From Martelella sp. AD-3 (GTDB lineage Bacteria > Pseudomonadota > Alphaproteobacteria > Rhizobiales > Rhizobiaceae), in assembly GCF_001578105.1 (NCBI RefSeq), contig NZ_CP014275.1, forward strand, positions 2,418,001-2,482,000: a stretch of 64,000 nt of DNA, read 5' to 3'. Below, piece by piece: positions 1 to 8,607 of this stretch. Made by a program: the position numbers and the translations under genes. Below the pieces are notes generated by a model that had not been told where the DNA came from, searched no databases, and worked only from the letters and a program-made list of their open reading frames with translations. Positions within the stretch are counted from its first letter, which is position 1, and every line of letters begins with the position of its first letter.

Positions 1-79
1 ATTGCATAGCCACGCTTTTCCGGCATGACGTCTTTCAAGTGTGCCCTTCCGCGGGCCGATGCACTGAGGTGGAGAAAAC

Positions 80-1471
80 ATGACTGATACCCGCACCGAA
101 ACCGATACATTCGGCCCGATCGAAGTGGCGGCCGACCGCTACTGGGGCGCACAGGCTGAGCGTTCGCTCGGCAATTTCAAGATCGGCTGGGAAAAGCAGC
201 CGCTTTCCGTCGTTCGCGCGCTCGGCATCGTCAAGCAGGCCGCCGCCAGGGCAAACATGGCCCTCGGCCGGCTTTCGCCGGAGATCGGCAACGCGATCGT
301 CAATGCCGCACAGGAAGTCATCGACGGCAAGCTCAACGACCATTTTCCGCTGGTCGTCTGGCAGACCGGCTCGGGCACGCAGTCGAACATGAATGCCAAC
401 GAGGTGATTTCCAACCGCGCGATCGAGATGCTCGGCGGCGAGATGGGTTCGAAGAAACCGGTCCATCCCAATGACCACTGCAATATGAGCCAGTCGTCGA
501 ACGACACCTACCCGACCGCCATGCACATTGCCTGCGCCGAGCAGATCGTCCACCACCTTCTGCCGAACCTGAAGCACCTGCAGGAGGCGCTCGCCGCCAA
601 GGAAAAGGAATTCAAGGACATCATCAAGATCGGCCGCACGCATACGCAGGATGCGACGCCGCTGACGCTCGGCCAGGAATTTTCCGGCTACACCGCCCAG
701 GTCGCCTCCGCGATTGCCCGGCTGGAACTGACGCTTCCGGGGCTTTATCAGCTTGCCCAGGGCGGCACGGCGGTCGGCACGGGCCTCAACGCGCCGATCG
801 GCTTTGCCGAGAAGGTGGCGGAAGAAGTCGCCGAGATCACCGGCCTGCCCTTCATCACCGCGCCGAACAAGTTCGAGGTTCTGGCCGCCCATGACGCGAT
901 GGTCTTTGCCCACGGCGCGATCAACGCCGCCGCGATGGCCTGCTTCAAGATCGCCAACGACATTCGTTATCTGGCCTCCGGCCCGCGTTCGGGCCTCGGC
1001 GAACTGGCGCTGCCGGAAAACGAGCCCGGCTCCTCGATCATGCCCGGAAAGGTCAACCCGACCCAGAACGAGGCCATGACCCAGGTCTGCGCCCATATCG
1101 CCGGCAATCAGGCGGCGATCACCTTTGCCGGCAGCCAGGGCCAGTTCGAGCTCAACGTCTACAATCCGATGATGGCCTACAACTTCCTGCAGTCGGTCCA
1201 GCTTCTGGGCGATGCCGCCCGCTCCTTCACCGACCATTGCGTCGTCGGCATCAAGGCGCGCGAGGAAAACATCAGGGCCGGCGTCGAGCGTTCGCTGATG
1301 CTGGTGACGGCGCTTGCCCCGAAGATCGGCTACGACAACGCCGCCAAGATCGCCAAGACCGCGCACAAGAATAACACGACGCTGCGCGAGGAAGCCCTCG
1401 CCACCGGTCTTGTGACGGCTGAGGAATATGACGAGATCGTTCGCCCGGAGCTGATGATCTCGCCGAAGTGA
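80..1471 (+). CDS. fumC: Class II fumarate hydratase FumC
   Basis: Interconverts fumarate and L-malate in the TCA cycle, as a cytoplasmic homotetramer without an iron-sulfur cluster. The 463-residue protein has the usual class II length. It carries the superfamily signature [11 protein letters not shown] near residue 317, the substrate-binding GSGTQSNMN near residue 96 and the conserved TYPTAMH region near residue 147. The ATG is preceded by GGAGAAAAC, a good ribosome binding site, which fixes the start. It stands alone on the plus strand and a GC-rich hairpin with a T-run follows its stop codon. Assignment to fumarase rather than aspartase or argininosuccinate lyase rests on overall similarity to FumC and is secure. 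Confidence 0.97.
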   Translation: MTDTRTETDTFGPIEVAADRYWGAQAERSLGNFKIGWEKQPLSVVRALGIVKQAAARANMALGRLSPEIGNAIVNAAQEVIDGKLNDHFPLVVWQTGSGTQSNMNANEVISNRAIEMLGGEMGSKKPVHPNDHCNMSQSSNDTYPTAMHIACAEQIVHHLLPNLKHLQEALAAKEKEFKDIIKIGRTHTQDATPLTLGQEFSGYTAQVASAIARLELTLPGLYQLAQGGTAVGTGLNAPIGFAEKVAEEVAEITGLPFITAPNKFEVLAAHDAMVFAHGAINAAAMACFKIANDIRYLASGPRSGLGELALPENEPGSSIMPGKVNPTQNEAMTQVCAHIAGNQAAITFAGSQGQFELNVYNPMMAYNFLQSVQLLGDAARSFTDHCVVGIKAREENIRAGVERSLMLVTALAPKIGYDNAAKIAKTAHKNNTTLREEALATGLVTAEEYDEIVRPELMISPK

Positions 1472-1498
1472 CGTCACGCGTCAAAGGCTCACAGACAA

Positions 1499-1525
1499 GA
1501 CCCGGCCCCCGCGGCGGGGTCTTTT
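1499..1525 (+). terminator. Rho-independent terminator after fumC
   Basis: A GC-rich stem (GACCC...GGGTC outside, GCC/GGC inside, with one mismatch) is followed directly by TTTT. It lies 28 bases after the fumC stop and faces the end of the convergent LysE-type gene. Confidence 0.7.
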
Positions 1526-1544
1526 CGTTTTCGGGCGAAAAATC

Positions 1545-2159
1545 TCAGTGCGGAAAGGCCGTTGAGATCGCCACCAGCCCGAAGCCGATCAGAATGCCGC
1601 CGGAAATGCGCGCCACCCAGCGGGCGAATTCCTTCGGCAACCTGTGACGGATGACGGCCACGAGGCCGCTGAGAAACACCCACCAGAGAAGCGATCCGGC
1701 AAAGACGCCGGCAACCACGATCGCCGGCGCAATGCCGCCGCCGGCATCGGCGAGGCCGAAGCCTGCGAAGATGGCGACGAAGGAGAGGATCGTCGCCGGG
1801 TTGGCGATGGTCAGCGCATAGGTGGTGGCAATGGTGCGCGCCAGATCGCCGCGAGCCGGCTCGGCTGCCGCCTTCGCCCCGGTCTGCCGCATCTCGCGCC
1901 AGCCGAGAAAGATCAGGAAAGCGCCGCCGAACAGCGCCAGCGGCGTGGAGATTGTAGCCAGCGCCGCCGAGAAGGCGGCAAAGCCCAGCGCCGCAAGCGC
2001 GCCATAGGTGGCGTCGGCCAGCGCCGTGCCGAGCCCGCCCGACACCCCGAACCAGAAACCGCGCGTCAGCGACCGGTTGATGCAAAGAGCGCCGATCGGC
2101 CCGACGGGCGCGGCAATGGCAAGGCCGACGAGCATGCTTTTGGCGAGAAGTTCGAGCAT
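1545..2159 (-). CDS. LysE/RhtB-family amino-acid exporter
   Basis: Integral membrane protein of 204 residues with about six hydrophobic segments. The N-terminus contains the family's typical AAPVGPIGALCINRSL-type motif (around residues 15-30). LysE/RhtB proteins export basic or neutral amino acids; the substrate here cannot be read from sequence. It is on the minus strand downstream of the suf operon, about 130 bases after the sufA stop, so it could be read through from suf or have its own promoter. It converges on fumC. Confidence 0.88.
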   Translation of the reverse strand: MLELLAKSMLVGLAIAAPVGPIGALCINRSLTRGFWFGVSGGLGTALADATYGALAALGFAAFSAALATISTPLALFGGAFLIFLGWREMRQTGAKAAAEPARGDLARTIATTYALTIANPATILSFVAIFAGFGLADAGGGIAPAIVVAGVFAGSLLWWVFLSGLVAVIRHRLPKEFARWVARISGGILIGFGLVAISTAFPH

Positions 2160-2290
2160 TTCATCAGACCTTCCTGTACATCTTCGTAAGAAGGACTGAA
2201 TAGAACAGTTTGCCGCGACCCTGAAAGCCGTTTTTCACGCGGGCGATCGCCCGGCCAGGCTGTCAATCCGATCCGCGTCACGGGAAGCGC

Positions 2291-2680
2291 TCAATGCGCG
2301 GCTTCACGCGCCTTTGCGAGTTCGGCGAGATCGGCGGCCTTCAGCTCCACGGATTCGCCGCAGCCGCAGGCGGACGTCTCGTTCGGGTTCTTGAACACGA
2401 AACCGGTGCGAAGCTTGGTCACCTCGAAATCCATGACCGTGCCGAGCAGATAGAGCGAGGCGGCGGGGTCGACCCAGACGGTCGCGCCGTTGAGCTCCAC
2501 ATGGTCGTCCTTGTCGGCTATATTCTCCGCTGTCACCAGGTCAACGGCATATTCCATGCCCGCGCAGCCGCCCTTCTTGATCGAGACGCGAATGCCGCGG
2601 GCGTCCGGACCGGAATTGGCGACGATCTCGTTGACGCGGGTTGCTGCCGCATCGGTCAGCGTGATGACTTGAAAGCCCAT
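2291..2680 (-). CDS. sufA: SufA/IscA-type iron-sulfur carrier protein
   Basis: A-type scaffold/carrier that takes Fe-S clusters from SufBCD to apo-proteins. The protein is 129 residues from the ATG at 2680, which has GGAG six bases upstream; an in-frame ATG six codons earlier is less likely. The three cluster-binding cysteines are present: one in GGCAGMEY (near residue 40) and two in SACGCGES (near residue 105). It is the last gene of the suf operon, downstream of the DUF59 gene. A 17-nt hairpin, also found upstream of sufB, sits just ahead of it. Confidence 0.94.
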   Translation of the reverse strand: MGFQVITLTDAAATRVNEIVANSGPDARGIRVSIKKGGCAGMEYAVDLVTAENIADKDDHVELNGATVWVDPAASLYLLGTVMDFEVTKLRTGFVFKNPNETSACGCGESVELKAADLAELAKAREAAH

Positions 2681-2698
2681 TTCATTCTCCATCAACAT

Positions 2699-2715
2699 CC
2701 GGGTTCAAGGCCCGG
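2699..2715 (-). repeat. 17-nt hairpin, copy 1 (upstream of sufA)
   Basis: CCGGGTTCAAGGCCCGG, with 5-bp arms CCGGG/CCCGG. The identical 17 nt occurs at 8500-8516 upstream of sufB. In the transcript it would form a hairpin shortly before the sufA ribosome binding site. Confidence 0.75.
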
Positions 2716-2751
2716 CGTTCGGATTGATTGCATCAGGACAATCGGCCGGCG

Positions 2752-3123
2752 TCAATACCAGCCGACGGCGATCTTTGCTTCCTCGGACATGCGGTCCGGC
2801 GTCCACGGCGGGTCGAAGGTCATTTCCACCTCGACGCCGGAGACACCCTCGACGGTGCTCACCGCATTTTCCACCCAGGCCGGCATTTCGCCCGCCACAG
2901 GGCAGCCGGGCGCCGTCAGCGTCATGTCGATCTTCACCATCCGGTCGTCGTCCACATCGATCTTGTAGATCAGTCCGAGTTCGAAAATATCGGCCGGTAT
3001 CTCGGGATCGTAAACCGTCTTCAGCGCCGAGACGATATCATCGGAAAGCCGCGCCAGTTCCTCGGGCGGAATGGAGGAACCGGTCTCGGCCGTTGCCGTC
3101 TCTGCATTGTCTTCAACACTCAT
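2752..3123 (-). CDS. DUF59/MIP18-family Fe-S assembly protein (SufT-like)
   Basis: A 123-residue protein of the MIP18/DUF59 family found in suf operons and thought to help Fe-S cluster maturation. Family marks are the VYDPEIPADIFELGLIY block (residues 37-53) and APGCPVAGEMP (near residues 71-81), which carries the conserved cysteine. A 25-residue acidic, Ser/Thr-rich N-terminal tail precedes the domain. It lies 15 bases after sufS and before sufA, so it is cotranscribed with them. The family call is firm; its exact biochemical role is not established. Confidence 0.9.
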   Translation of the reverse strand: MSVEDNAETATAETGSSIPPEELARLSDDIVSALKTVYDPEIPADIFELGLIYKIDVDDDRMVKIDMTLTAPGCPVAGEMPAWVENAVSTVEGVSGVEVEMTFDPPWTPDRMSEEAKIAVGWY

Positions 3124-3138
3124 GCCATTCTCCTTGGG

Positions 3139-4374
3139 TCAGGCAAAGAACGTTCGCGCGTAATCGAGCGCCTCGACAAGGGCGTCCACCTCCGCGCGCG
3201 TATTATAAAGGCCGAACGAGGCCCGGCAGGTCGACGTCACGCCGAAGCGGGTCAAAAGCGGCTGGGCGCAATGGGTGCCGGCCCGCACCGCGACGCCGCG
3301 ACGGTCGATGATCGTCGAGATGTCATGGGCATGCACGCCTTCGATGGCGAAGGAAAAGATGCTGCCCTTCTGCCGCGCATTGCCGATGACCCGCAGCGCG
3401 TTCACATGCGCAAGCTGTTCGCGCGCATAGGCCGTCAGATCCGCCTCGTGCGCGGCAATTGCCGCACGGCCGATGCCCTGCATATAGTCAAGGGCAGCGC
3501 CCAGTCCAATAGCCTGCACGATCGGCGGCGTGCCCGCCTCGAAGCGATGCGGCGGCTCGGCATAGGTGACGCGATCCTCGAACACATCGGAGATCATCTC
3601 GCCGCCGCCCTGAAACGGCCGCATCTCCGACAGGCGGTCGAACGTGCCGTAAAGCACGCCGATGCCGGAAGGGCCGTAAAGCTTGTGGCCGGTCATCACG
3701 TACCAGTCGCAGCCGATATCGCGCACATCGACCGGGAGATGAACCGCGCCCTGCGAGCCGTCGACCAGCACCGGGATGCCGCGCTCATGCGCAAGCCGGG
3801 TCACTTCCTTGACATCGACAATCGTCCCCAGCGCGTTCGACATCTGGGTGATGGCAACGAGCCTGGTGCGCTCCGTCAGGCATTTCTCGAACTCATCGAT
3901 ATGGAACTCGCCTTCATCATCCACCGGCGCCCAGACCAGCTTGACGCCCTTGCGCTCGCGCAGGAAGTGCCAGGGCACGATGTTGGAGTGATGCTCCATG
4001 ATCGAGAGGACGATCTCGTCGCCCTCGCCGAGGTTTTCCATCGCCCAGCCATAGGCCACCGTGTTGATGGCCTCCGTGGTGTTGCGGGTAAAGACGATCT
4101 CGTTGACCGAGCCGGCATTGAGGAACGAGCGGACCTTCTCGCGCGCCGCCTCATAGGCATCCGTCGCCGCATTGGAGAGAAAATGCAGGCCCCGGTGCAC
4201 ATTGGCGTATTCATGCGCATAGGCGTTGGAGATCGTGTCAATGACGACCTGCGGCTTCTGCGCCGATGCGCCATTGTCGAGATAGACGAGCGGCTTTCCG
4301 TAAACCTCGCGGGAGAGGATCGGGAAATCCTGCCTTATCTTTTCGACATCGTAATTTTTCACCCGAGCATCCAT
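3139..4374 (-). CDS. sufS: Cysteine desulfurase SufS (group II)
   Basis: PLP enzyme that removes sulfur from L-cysteine as a persulfide for SufBCD. The PLP lysine is in MTGHKLYGPSGIG and the catalytic cysteine in RAGTHCAQPLL, as in group II desulfurases. I chose the ATG at 4374 (411 residues, the usual SufS length), which has GGAG about 10 bases upstream; a frame-open ATG 13 codons upstream would add a non-conserved tail. No SufE is seen in this operon; SufE or SufU may be elsewhere in the genome. Confidence 0.95.
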   Translation of the reverse strand: MDARVKNYDVEKIRQDFPILSREVYGKPLVYLDNGASAQKPQVVIDTISNAYAHEYANVHRGLHFLSNAATDAYEAAREKVRSFLNAGSVNEIVFTRNTTEAINTVAYGWAMENLGEGDEIVLSIMEHHSNIVPWHFLRERKGVKLVWAPVDDEGEFHIDEFEKCLTERTRLVAITQMSNALGTIVDVKEVTRLAHERGIPVLVDGSQGAVHLPVDVRDIGCDWYVMTGHKLYGPSGIGVLYGTFDRLSEMRPFQGGGEMISDVFEDRVTYAEPPHRFEAGTPPIVQAIGLGAALDYMQGIGRAAIAAHEADLTAYAREQLAHVNALRVIGNARQKGSIFSFAIEGVHAHDISTIIDRRGVAVRAGTHCAQPLLTRFGVTSTCRASFGLYNTRAEVDALVEALDYARTFFA

Positions 4375-4464
4375 TGCCCAAAACTCCGTCTGTGGCGTCT
4401 GCCAGTGAGACACCGGGAAAGCCGCCCCGGCTGGCGGGACGGAAACGGCAAGGGGAAACAGCCC

Positions 4465-5739
4465 CTATTCGTGCCGGTCGAGCCAGTCGGCGATGATCGC
4501 CTCGACGGCTTCGGAAAGCTGTTCGTTTTCCAGCTCCTCGACAACCTCGGCAACGAAGGCGTTGATCAACAGGCCCTCCGCGACCTTTCGCGGAATACCG
4601 CGCGCCATCATGTAATAAAGATGGTTCGGGTCGATATCCGTCACCGTCGCGCCATGGCCGCACTGGACGTCGTCGGCGAAGATCTCAAGTTCGGGTTTCG
4701 CCGAAAACGAGCCGAAATCGCTCATCAGCAGCGTGTTGCAGCTCATCTTCGCGTCAACCTTCTGCGCATCGGGCGCCACCCGGATCAGCCCCTGAAATAC
4801 GCCGCGCGCCTTGTCGAAAACGACATTGCGGACGGTTTCCGTCGAGGTCGTGTTGGGCACGTTGTGGCCGAGGTCGAAGGTGATGTCCGTATGGCTCTCG
4901 CCGCCGAGCAGGTTGACGCCGCGCAGCATCAGGTCGGCGCCCTCGCCCTTCACGTCGCAATCGATTTCGTGGCGCACCAGCTTGCCGCCCGCATTGACGA
5001 CCAGCAGCTTCAGCCTGGCGTTTTCGCCGAGTTCGATCTTCAGCTTGCCGAGATGCGTGTCGCCCGCGCCCTGCTGCTGCATGATCACATAGGTGATCTC
5101 GGCATCCCTGCCGAGGCTGAGCGAGGTGAGCATGCTCACCAGCGCCGCATCGCCTTCCGGCGCGACATGGCGCTCGACGACAGTGCCCTTCGTTGCCGCG
5201 CCGAATGCGATGCGGTTGCGGGAATGCACCTGTCCGCCGCCATGCACGGCCTGGAACTCCAGCGGCGTATCCAGTTCGGTCCCTTCGGCGATGTCGACGC
5301 TAAAGCCGTCGCTCATCATAGCGCCGTTGATCCGGCCGATCGCGTCCTCGGCGTAGGCAAGCGCGAGGCGGACCGAATTGTCGCCATTGGCCAGCGCCTC
5401 CGCCGTGGTGGTGCCGGAAAGCCCCTCCACCTGCGGCAGACGGCCCGCGCGCCCCTGCACCAGCGAAAGCATGGTGCTTTCGGCCAGAAGCGGCGGCAGC
5501 GTGTTCACGGCTTCGCCCGCCTCCTCGGGCACGGTGCGCAGGAGATTGCGCAGGTCGGTATAATGCCATGCCTCGACACGGCGCGTCGGCAATCCGCCGG
5601 AGCGGATCTCGCCGGCGAGCCGGTCGCGTTCCGTCGTCACGTCGGCATTGCCCGGCAGCGAGCCGGCGAGCCGGCCGAAGGAGGCAACCAGCGCTTCTTC
5701 CGCCGCCGTCAGCTTGATCTTTTCTTGCATGTTCATCAC
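4465..5739 (-). CDS. sufD: Fe-S cluster assembly protein SufD
   Basis: Partner of SufB in the SufBC2D scaffold. 424 residues, usual for the family, with the right-handed beta-helix core containing the conserved run around ADDVQCGHGATVTDID and the C-terminal RGIPRKVAEGLLINAF region. The N-terminus (MMNMQEKIKL) has two possible ATG starts three codons apart. It sits between sufC (15-base gap) and sufS. Confidence 0.95.
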   Translation of the reverse strand: MMNMQEKIKLTAAEEALVASFGRLAGSLPGNADVTTERDRLAGEIRSGGLPTRRVEAWHYTDLRNLLRTVPEEAGEAVNTLPPLLAESTMLSLVQGRAGRLPQVEGLSGTTTAEALANGDNSVRLALAYAEDAIGRINGAMMSDGFSVDIAEGTELDTPLEFQAVHGGGQVHSRNRIAFGAATKGTVVERHVAPEGDAALVSMLTSLSLGRDAEITYVIMQQQGAGDTHLGKLKIELGENARLKLLVVNAGGKLVRHEIDCDVKGEGADLMLRGVNLLGGESHTDITFDLGHNVPNTTSTETVRNVVFDKARGVFQGLIRVAPDAQKVDAKMSCNTLLMSDFGSFSAKPELEIFADDVQCGHGATVTDIDPNHLYYMMARGIPRKVAEGLLINAFVAEVVEELENEQLSEAVEAIIADWLDRHE

Positions 5740-5753
5740 ATCGTCTCCCGGCC

Positions 5754-6509
5754 TCAGGCCGCTTCGCCGATGATATCGGCGTAGCCATTGGCCTCGAGTT
5801 CGTGGGCGAGTTCCTTCCCCCCGGACTTGATGATCCGGCCCTTGTAGAGGACGTGCACCGTGTCCGGCACGATATAATCGAGCAGGCGCTGGTAATGGGT
5901 AATGACCATGACCGAACGGTCTGGCGCTCTGAGCGCGTTGACGCCGTCGGCAACGATCTTCAGGGCGTCGATGTCGAGGCCCGAATCGGTCTCGTCCATG
6001 ACGCAGAGTTTTGGCTCCAGCAGCGCCATCTGCAGGATTTCCGCGCGCTTCTTCTCGCCGCCGGAAAAGCCGACATTCAGCGGACGCTTCAGCATCTCGT
6101 AATCGATCTTCAGCTCGGCGGCGCCTTCCTTGACCTTGCGCATGAAATCGGGCGTGGAAAGCTCGGCCTCGCCGCGCGCCTTGCGCTGCTCGTTGATCGC
6201 CACCTTCAGGAACTGCATGGTGGCGACGCCCGGAATTTCGACCGGATACTGAAAGGCGAGAAACAGGCCCTTGGCGGCGCGCTCGGCGGCATCGAGCTCC
6301 AGAATGTTCTCGCCGTTATAGAGCACCTCGCCCTCGGTCACCTCGTAGTCCTCGCGGCCGGCAAGAATGTAGGAGAGCGTCGACTTACCCGACCCGTTCG
6401 GCCCCATGATGGCAGCAACCTCGCCATCCCGGATGGTCAGGTCGAGCCCCTTGATGATCTCCGTGCCGTCCTCGGCGATGCGTGCGTGCAGGTTCTTGAT
6501 TTCAAGCAT
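5754..6509 (-). CDS. sufC: Fe-S assembly ATPase SufC
   Basis: ABC-type ATPase that drives SufB-SufD rearrangement; not a transporter. It has Walker A GPNGSGKST (near residue 36), the signature FSGGEKKRAEI (near residue 148) and the Walker B region LCVMDETDSGLD typical of SufC. 251 residues, full length. In other suf operons sufC directly follows sufB; here the two are separated by the GIY-YIG insertion at 6551-6979. Confidence 0.97.
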   Translation of the reverse strand: MLEIKNLHARIAEDGTEIIKGLDLTIRDGEVAAIMGPNGSGKSTLSYILAGREDYEVTEGEVLYNGENILELDAAERAAKGLFLAFQYPVEIPGVATMQFLKVAINEQRKARGEAELSTPDFMRKVKEGAAELKIDYEMLKRPLNVGFSGGEKKRAEILQMALLEPKLCVMDETDSGLDIDALKIVADGVNALRAPDRSVMVITHYQRLLDYIVPDTVHVLYKGRIIKSGGKELAHELEANGYADIIGEAA

Positions 6510-6550
6510 TTTTCGTTTCCTTCACAAGGAAGACCACAAACTTTCCGGAT

Positions 6551-6578
6551 CGTCATCCTCGGGCTTGTCCCGAGGATC
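6551..6578. repeat. REP-like palindrome, left arm
   Basis: A 28-base element whose centre is ATCCTCGGG-CTTGT-CCCGAGGAT, a 9-bp stem with 5-base loop. This REP-like sequence is, from general knowledge, very common between genes in alphaproteobacteria. In transcripts it would form a strong hairpin between sufB and sufC. Confidence 0.85.
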
Positions 6579-6588
6579 TAATCACGTC

Positions 6589-6930
6589 TCAATTGTAGTC
6601 GCCGTAGTTTCTTATATTCGGATTCGGCCGGTACGGATTCGAGATGCCGTCGATTTTCTCATACAGATCAAGCCAAGTCGGATTCAGCGCCTCAACCAAT
6701 TTGATCTTCCATTCCCGCCTATAGCGCTTCAAAGACTTCTCGCGCTGGATCGCGAGCACGATATTAGGATGTGTCTCAAACCAAATGAGGTTCGTGGCCA
6801 AATACTTTGATGTATAACCGACTCTGACATGATTTTTGTGTTCGTAGACACGATCATGCAGGTCTGAAGTCACACCAGTATAAATCACCCCGCGCGGCTT
6901 ATCGGACATCATGTAAACGAAACCGACCAT
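6589..6930 (-). CDS. GIY-YIG nuclease family protein
   Basis: A 113-residue single-domain protein. The GIY-like element is FVYMMSDK (residues 4-11), the YIG-like element is IYTGVTSDL (residues 16-24), followed by the conserved Arg (R27) and an EHK motif. The C-terminal half contains the FETHP and QREKSLKRYRREWK segments typical of small bacterial GIY-YIG proteins (YhbQ/UPF0213-like). Start is the ATG at 6930, just inside the right repeat; longer frames simply translate the repeat. Members may act as structure-specific nucleases, but cellular roles are poorly known. Its insertion in suf is unusual. Confidence 0.88.
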   Translation of the reverse strand: MVGFVYMMSDKPRGVIYTGVTSDLHDRVYEHKNHVRVGYTSKYLATNLIWFETHPNIVLAIQREKSLKRYRREWKIKLVEALNPTWLDLYEKIDGISNPYRPNPNIRNYGDYN

Positions 6931-6951
6931 ATTCGTATCGAAACCGGGTTG

Positions 6952-6979
6952 GATCCTCGGGACAAGCCCGAGGATGACG
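6952..6979. repeat. REP-like palindrome, right arm
   Basis: Exact reverse complement of 6551-6578 over 28 bases. It ends 13 bases before the sufB stop codon region, so it lies immediately 3' of sufB on the transcript and could affect message stability at that point. Confidence 0.85.
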
Positions 6980-6992
6980 AATGAACAAGCGG

Positions 6993-8480
6993 CTAACCCA
7001 CGCTCCCTTCCAGCGAAATCCCGATCAGCTTCTGCGCTTCCACCGCGAATTCCATCGGCAGTTCCTGGATGACCTCGCGGACGAAGCCGTTGACGATGAG
7101 GGCGATCGCCTCTTCCTCGGGAACGCCGCGCTGCATGCAGTAGAACAGCTGGTCCTCGGAGATCTTCGACGTCGTCGCCTCGTGCTCGAAGCGGGCGGAG
7201 GAATTGCCGGCCTCGATATAGGGCACGGTATGCGCGCCGCACTTGTCGCCGATCAGCAGGCTGTCGCACTGGGTGAAGTTGCGTGCGTTTTCCGCCTTGC
7301 GGTGGGCCGAAACCTGGCCGCGATAGGTGTTGTTGGAAAAGCCCGCTGAAATGCCCTTGGAGATGATGCGGCTCGAGGTGTTCTTGCCGAGATGGATCAT
7401 CTTGGTGCCACTGTCGATCTGCTGGTGACCGTTGGAAACGGCGATCGAATAGAACTCGCCGCGCGAATTGTCGCCGCGCAGCAGGCAGGAGGGATATTTC
7501 CAGGTGATCGCCGAACCGGTCTCGACCTGCGTCCAGGAGATCTTGGAATTGTCGCCCCGGCAATCGCCGCGTTTGGTGACGAAATTGTAGATGCCGCCCT
7601 TGCCTTCCTTGTCGCCCGGGAACCAGTTCTGGACGGTGGAATACTTGATCTCGGCATCATCCAGCGCAATAAGTTCGACGACGGCGGCGTGAAGCTGGTT
7701 TTCATCGCGCTGCGGCGCGGTGCAGCCTTCCAGATAGGAGACATAGGCCCCCTCCTCGGCGATGATCAGCGTGCGCTCGAACTGGCCGGTGTTTTTCTCG
7801 TTGATGCGGAAATAGGTCGAAAGCTCCATCGGGCAACGAACGCCCTTGGGAACGAAGACAAAGGAACCATCGGTAAAGACGGCCGAGTTCAGCGCCGCAT
7901 AGAAATTGTCACCCTGGGGCACGACCGAGCCCAGATATTTCTTCACCAGGTCCGGATATTCGCGCATAGCCTCAGAAATCGACATGAAGATCACGCCGGC
8001 TTTCGCGAGTTCCTTCTTGAAGGTGGTGATGACCGAGACCGAATCGAACACGGCATCGACCGCGACGCGGCTTTTCGGCTGGTGCTGGAGTTCCTGCACG
8101 CCGGCAAGCAGTTCCTGCTCCTGCAGCGGAATGCCGAGCTTCTCATAGGTCGCCAGCAGTTCCGGGTCGACCTCGTCCAGCGTCTTCGGCCCGGTGACCG
8201 ATTTCGGCGCAGCGTAGTAATAGAGATCGTTGAAATCGATCTTCGGGTAGTTCACCCGCGCCCAGCTCGGCTCTTCCATTGTAAGCCAGCGGCGATAGGC
8301 CTGAAGACGCCATTCCAGCATCCAGTCCGGCTCGTTCTTCTTGTGGGAAATGAAACGAATGATGTCCTCGGACAGGCCCTTGGGCGCCTTGTCCACCTCA
8401 ATCATCGTTTCGAAACCGTATTTATACTGATCGACGTCGATCTCGGCGACCTGATCGACGGTTTCCTTAACGGCAACCAT
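6993..8480 (-). CDS. sufB: Fe-S cluster assembly protein SufB
   Basis: Scaffold subunit on which the cluster is built by SufBC2D. 495 residues from the ATG at 8480, giving the conserved start [19 protein letters not shown]; an upstream in-frame ATG at 8534 would add 18 non-conserved residues through a hairpin sequence. Conserved blocks include [20 protein letters not shown] and the cysteine-containing [17 protein letters not shown] near the C-terminus. It follows the nifS-like gene by 127 bases. Confidence 0.96.
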   Translation of the reverse strand: MVAVKETVDQVAEIDVDQYKYGFETMIEVDKAPKGLSEDIIRFISHKKNEPDWMLEWRLQAYRRWLTMEEPSWARVNYPKIDFNDLYYYAAPKSVTGPKTLDEVDPELLATYEKLGIPLQEQELLAGVQELQHQPKSRVAVDAVFDSVSVITTFKKELAKAGVIFMSISEAMREYPDLVKKYLGSVVPQGDNFYAALNSAVFTDGSFVFVPKGVRCPMELSTYFRINEKNTGQFERTLIIAEEGAYVSYLEGCTAPQRDENQLHAAVVELIALDDAEIKYSTVQNWFPGDKEGKGGIYNFVTKRGDCRGDNSKISWTQVETGSAITWKYPSCLLRGDNSRGEFYSIAVSNGHQQIDSGTKMIHLGKNTSSRIISKGISAGFSNNTYRGQVSAHRKAENARNFTQCDSLLIGDKCGAHTVPYIEAGNSSARFEHEATTSKISEDQLFYCMQRGVPEEEAIALIVNGFVREVIQELPMEFAVEAQKLIGISLEGSVG

Positions 8481-8499
8481 ATGTTCACTCCACTCATGA

Positions 8500-8516
8500 C
8501 CGGGTTCAAGGCCCGG
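8500..8516 (-). repeat. 17-nt hairpin, copy 2 (upstream of sufB)
   Basis: CCGGGTTCAAGGCCCGG, identical to 2699-2715. It lies 20 bases upstream of the sufB start codon in the 127-base gap after the nifS-like gene. On the transcript it forms a 5-bp GC stem with a 7-base loop close to the translation start. Confidence 0.75.
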
Positions 8517-8607
8517 CGGTTTAACGTGTACCAAAGCGGCTATACCGCCTTATGTAGTCAAAGCGAACGGGATTTGCACCCCGTTTCGCCTGCGTTTTGT
8601 CAAATCT

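Larger units (their letters stand above)
6551..6979 (-). mobile_element. Putative mobile unit: GIY-YIG gene flanked by 28-bp perfect inverted repeats
   Basis: A 429-bp unit fills nearly all of the gap between sufB and sufC. Its two ends (6551-6578 and 6952-6979) are exact reverse complements over 28 bases, and the only gene inside is a GIY-YIG nuclease on the same strand as suf. No target-site duplication is obvious. Calling it mobile is inference from this architecture. Confidence 0.5.

Noticed and set aside
2728..5784. Long open frame (over 1000 codons) on the plus strand across the suf genes
   Set aside because: Antisense to sufA-region, DUF59, sufS and sufD, which are clearly real; no recognisable domain.
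6589..7563. Extended version of the GIY-YIG gene reaching back into sufB
   Set aside because: The upstream part only translates the palindromic repeat and the antiphase of sufB; the ATG at 6930 gives the complete domain.
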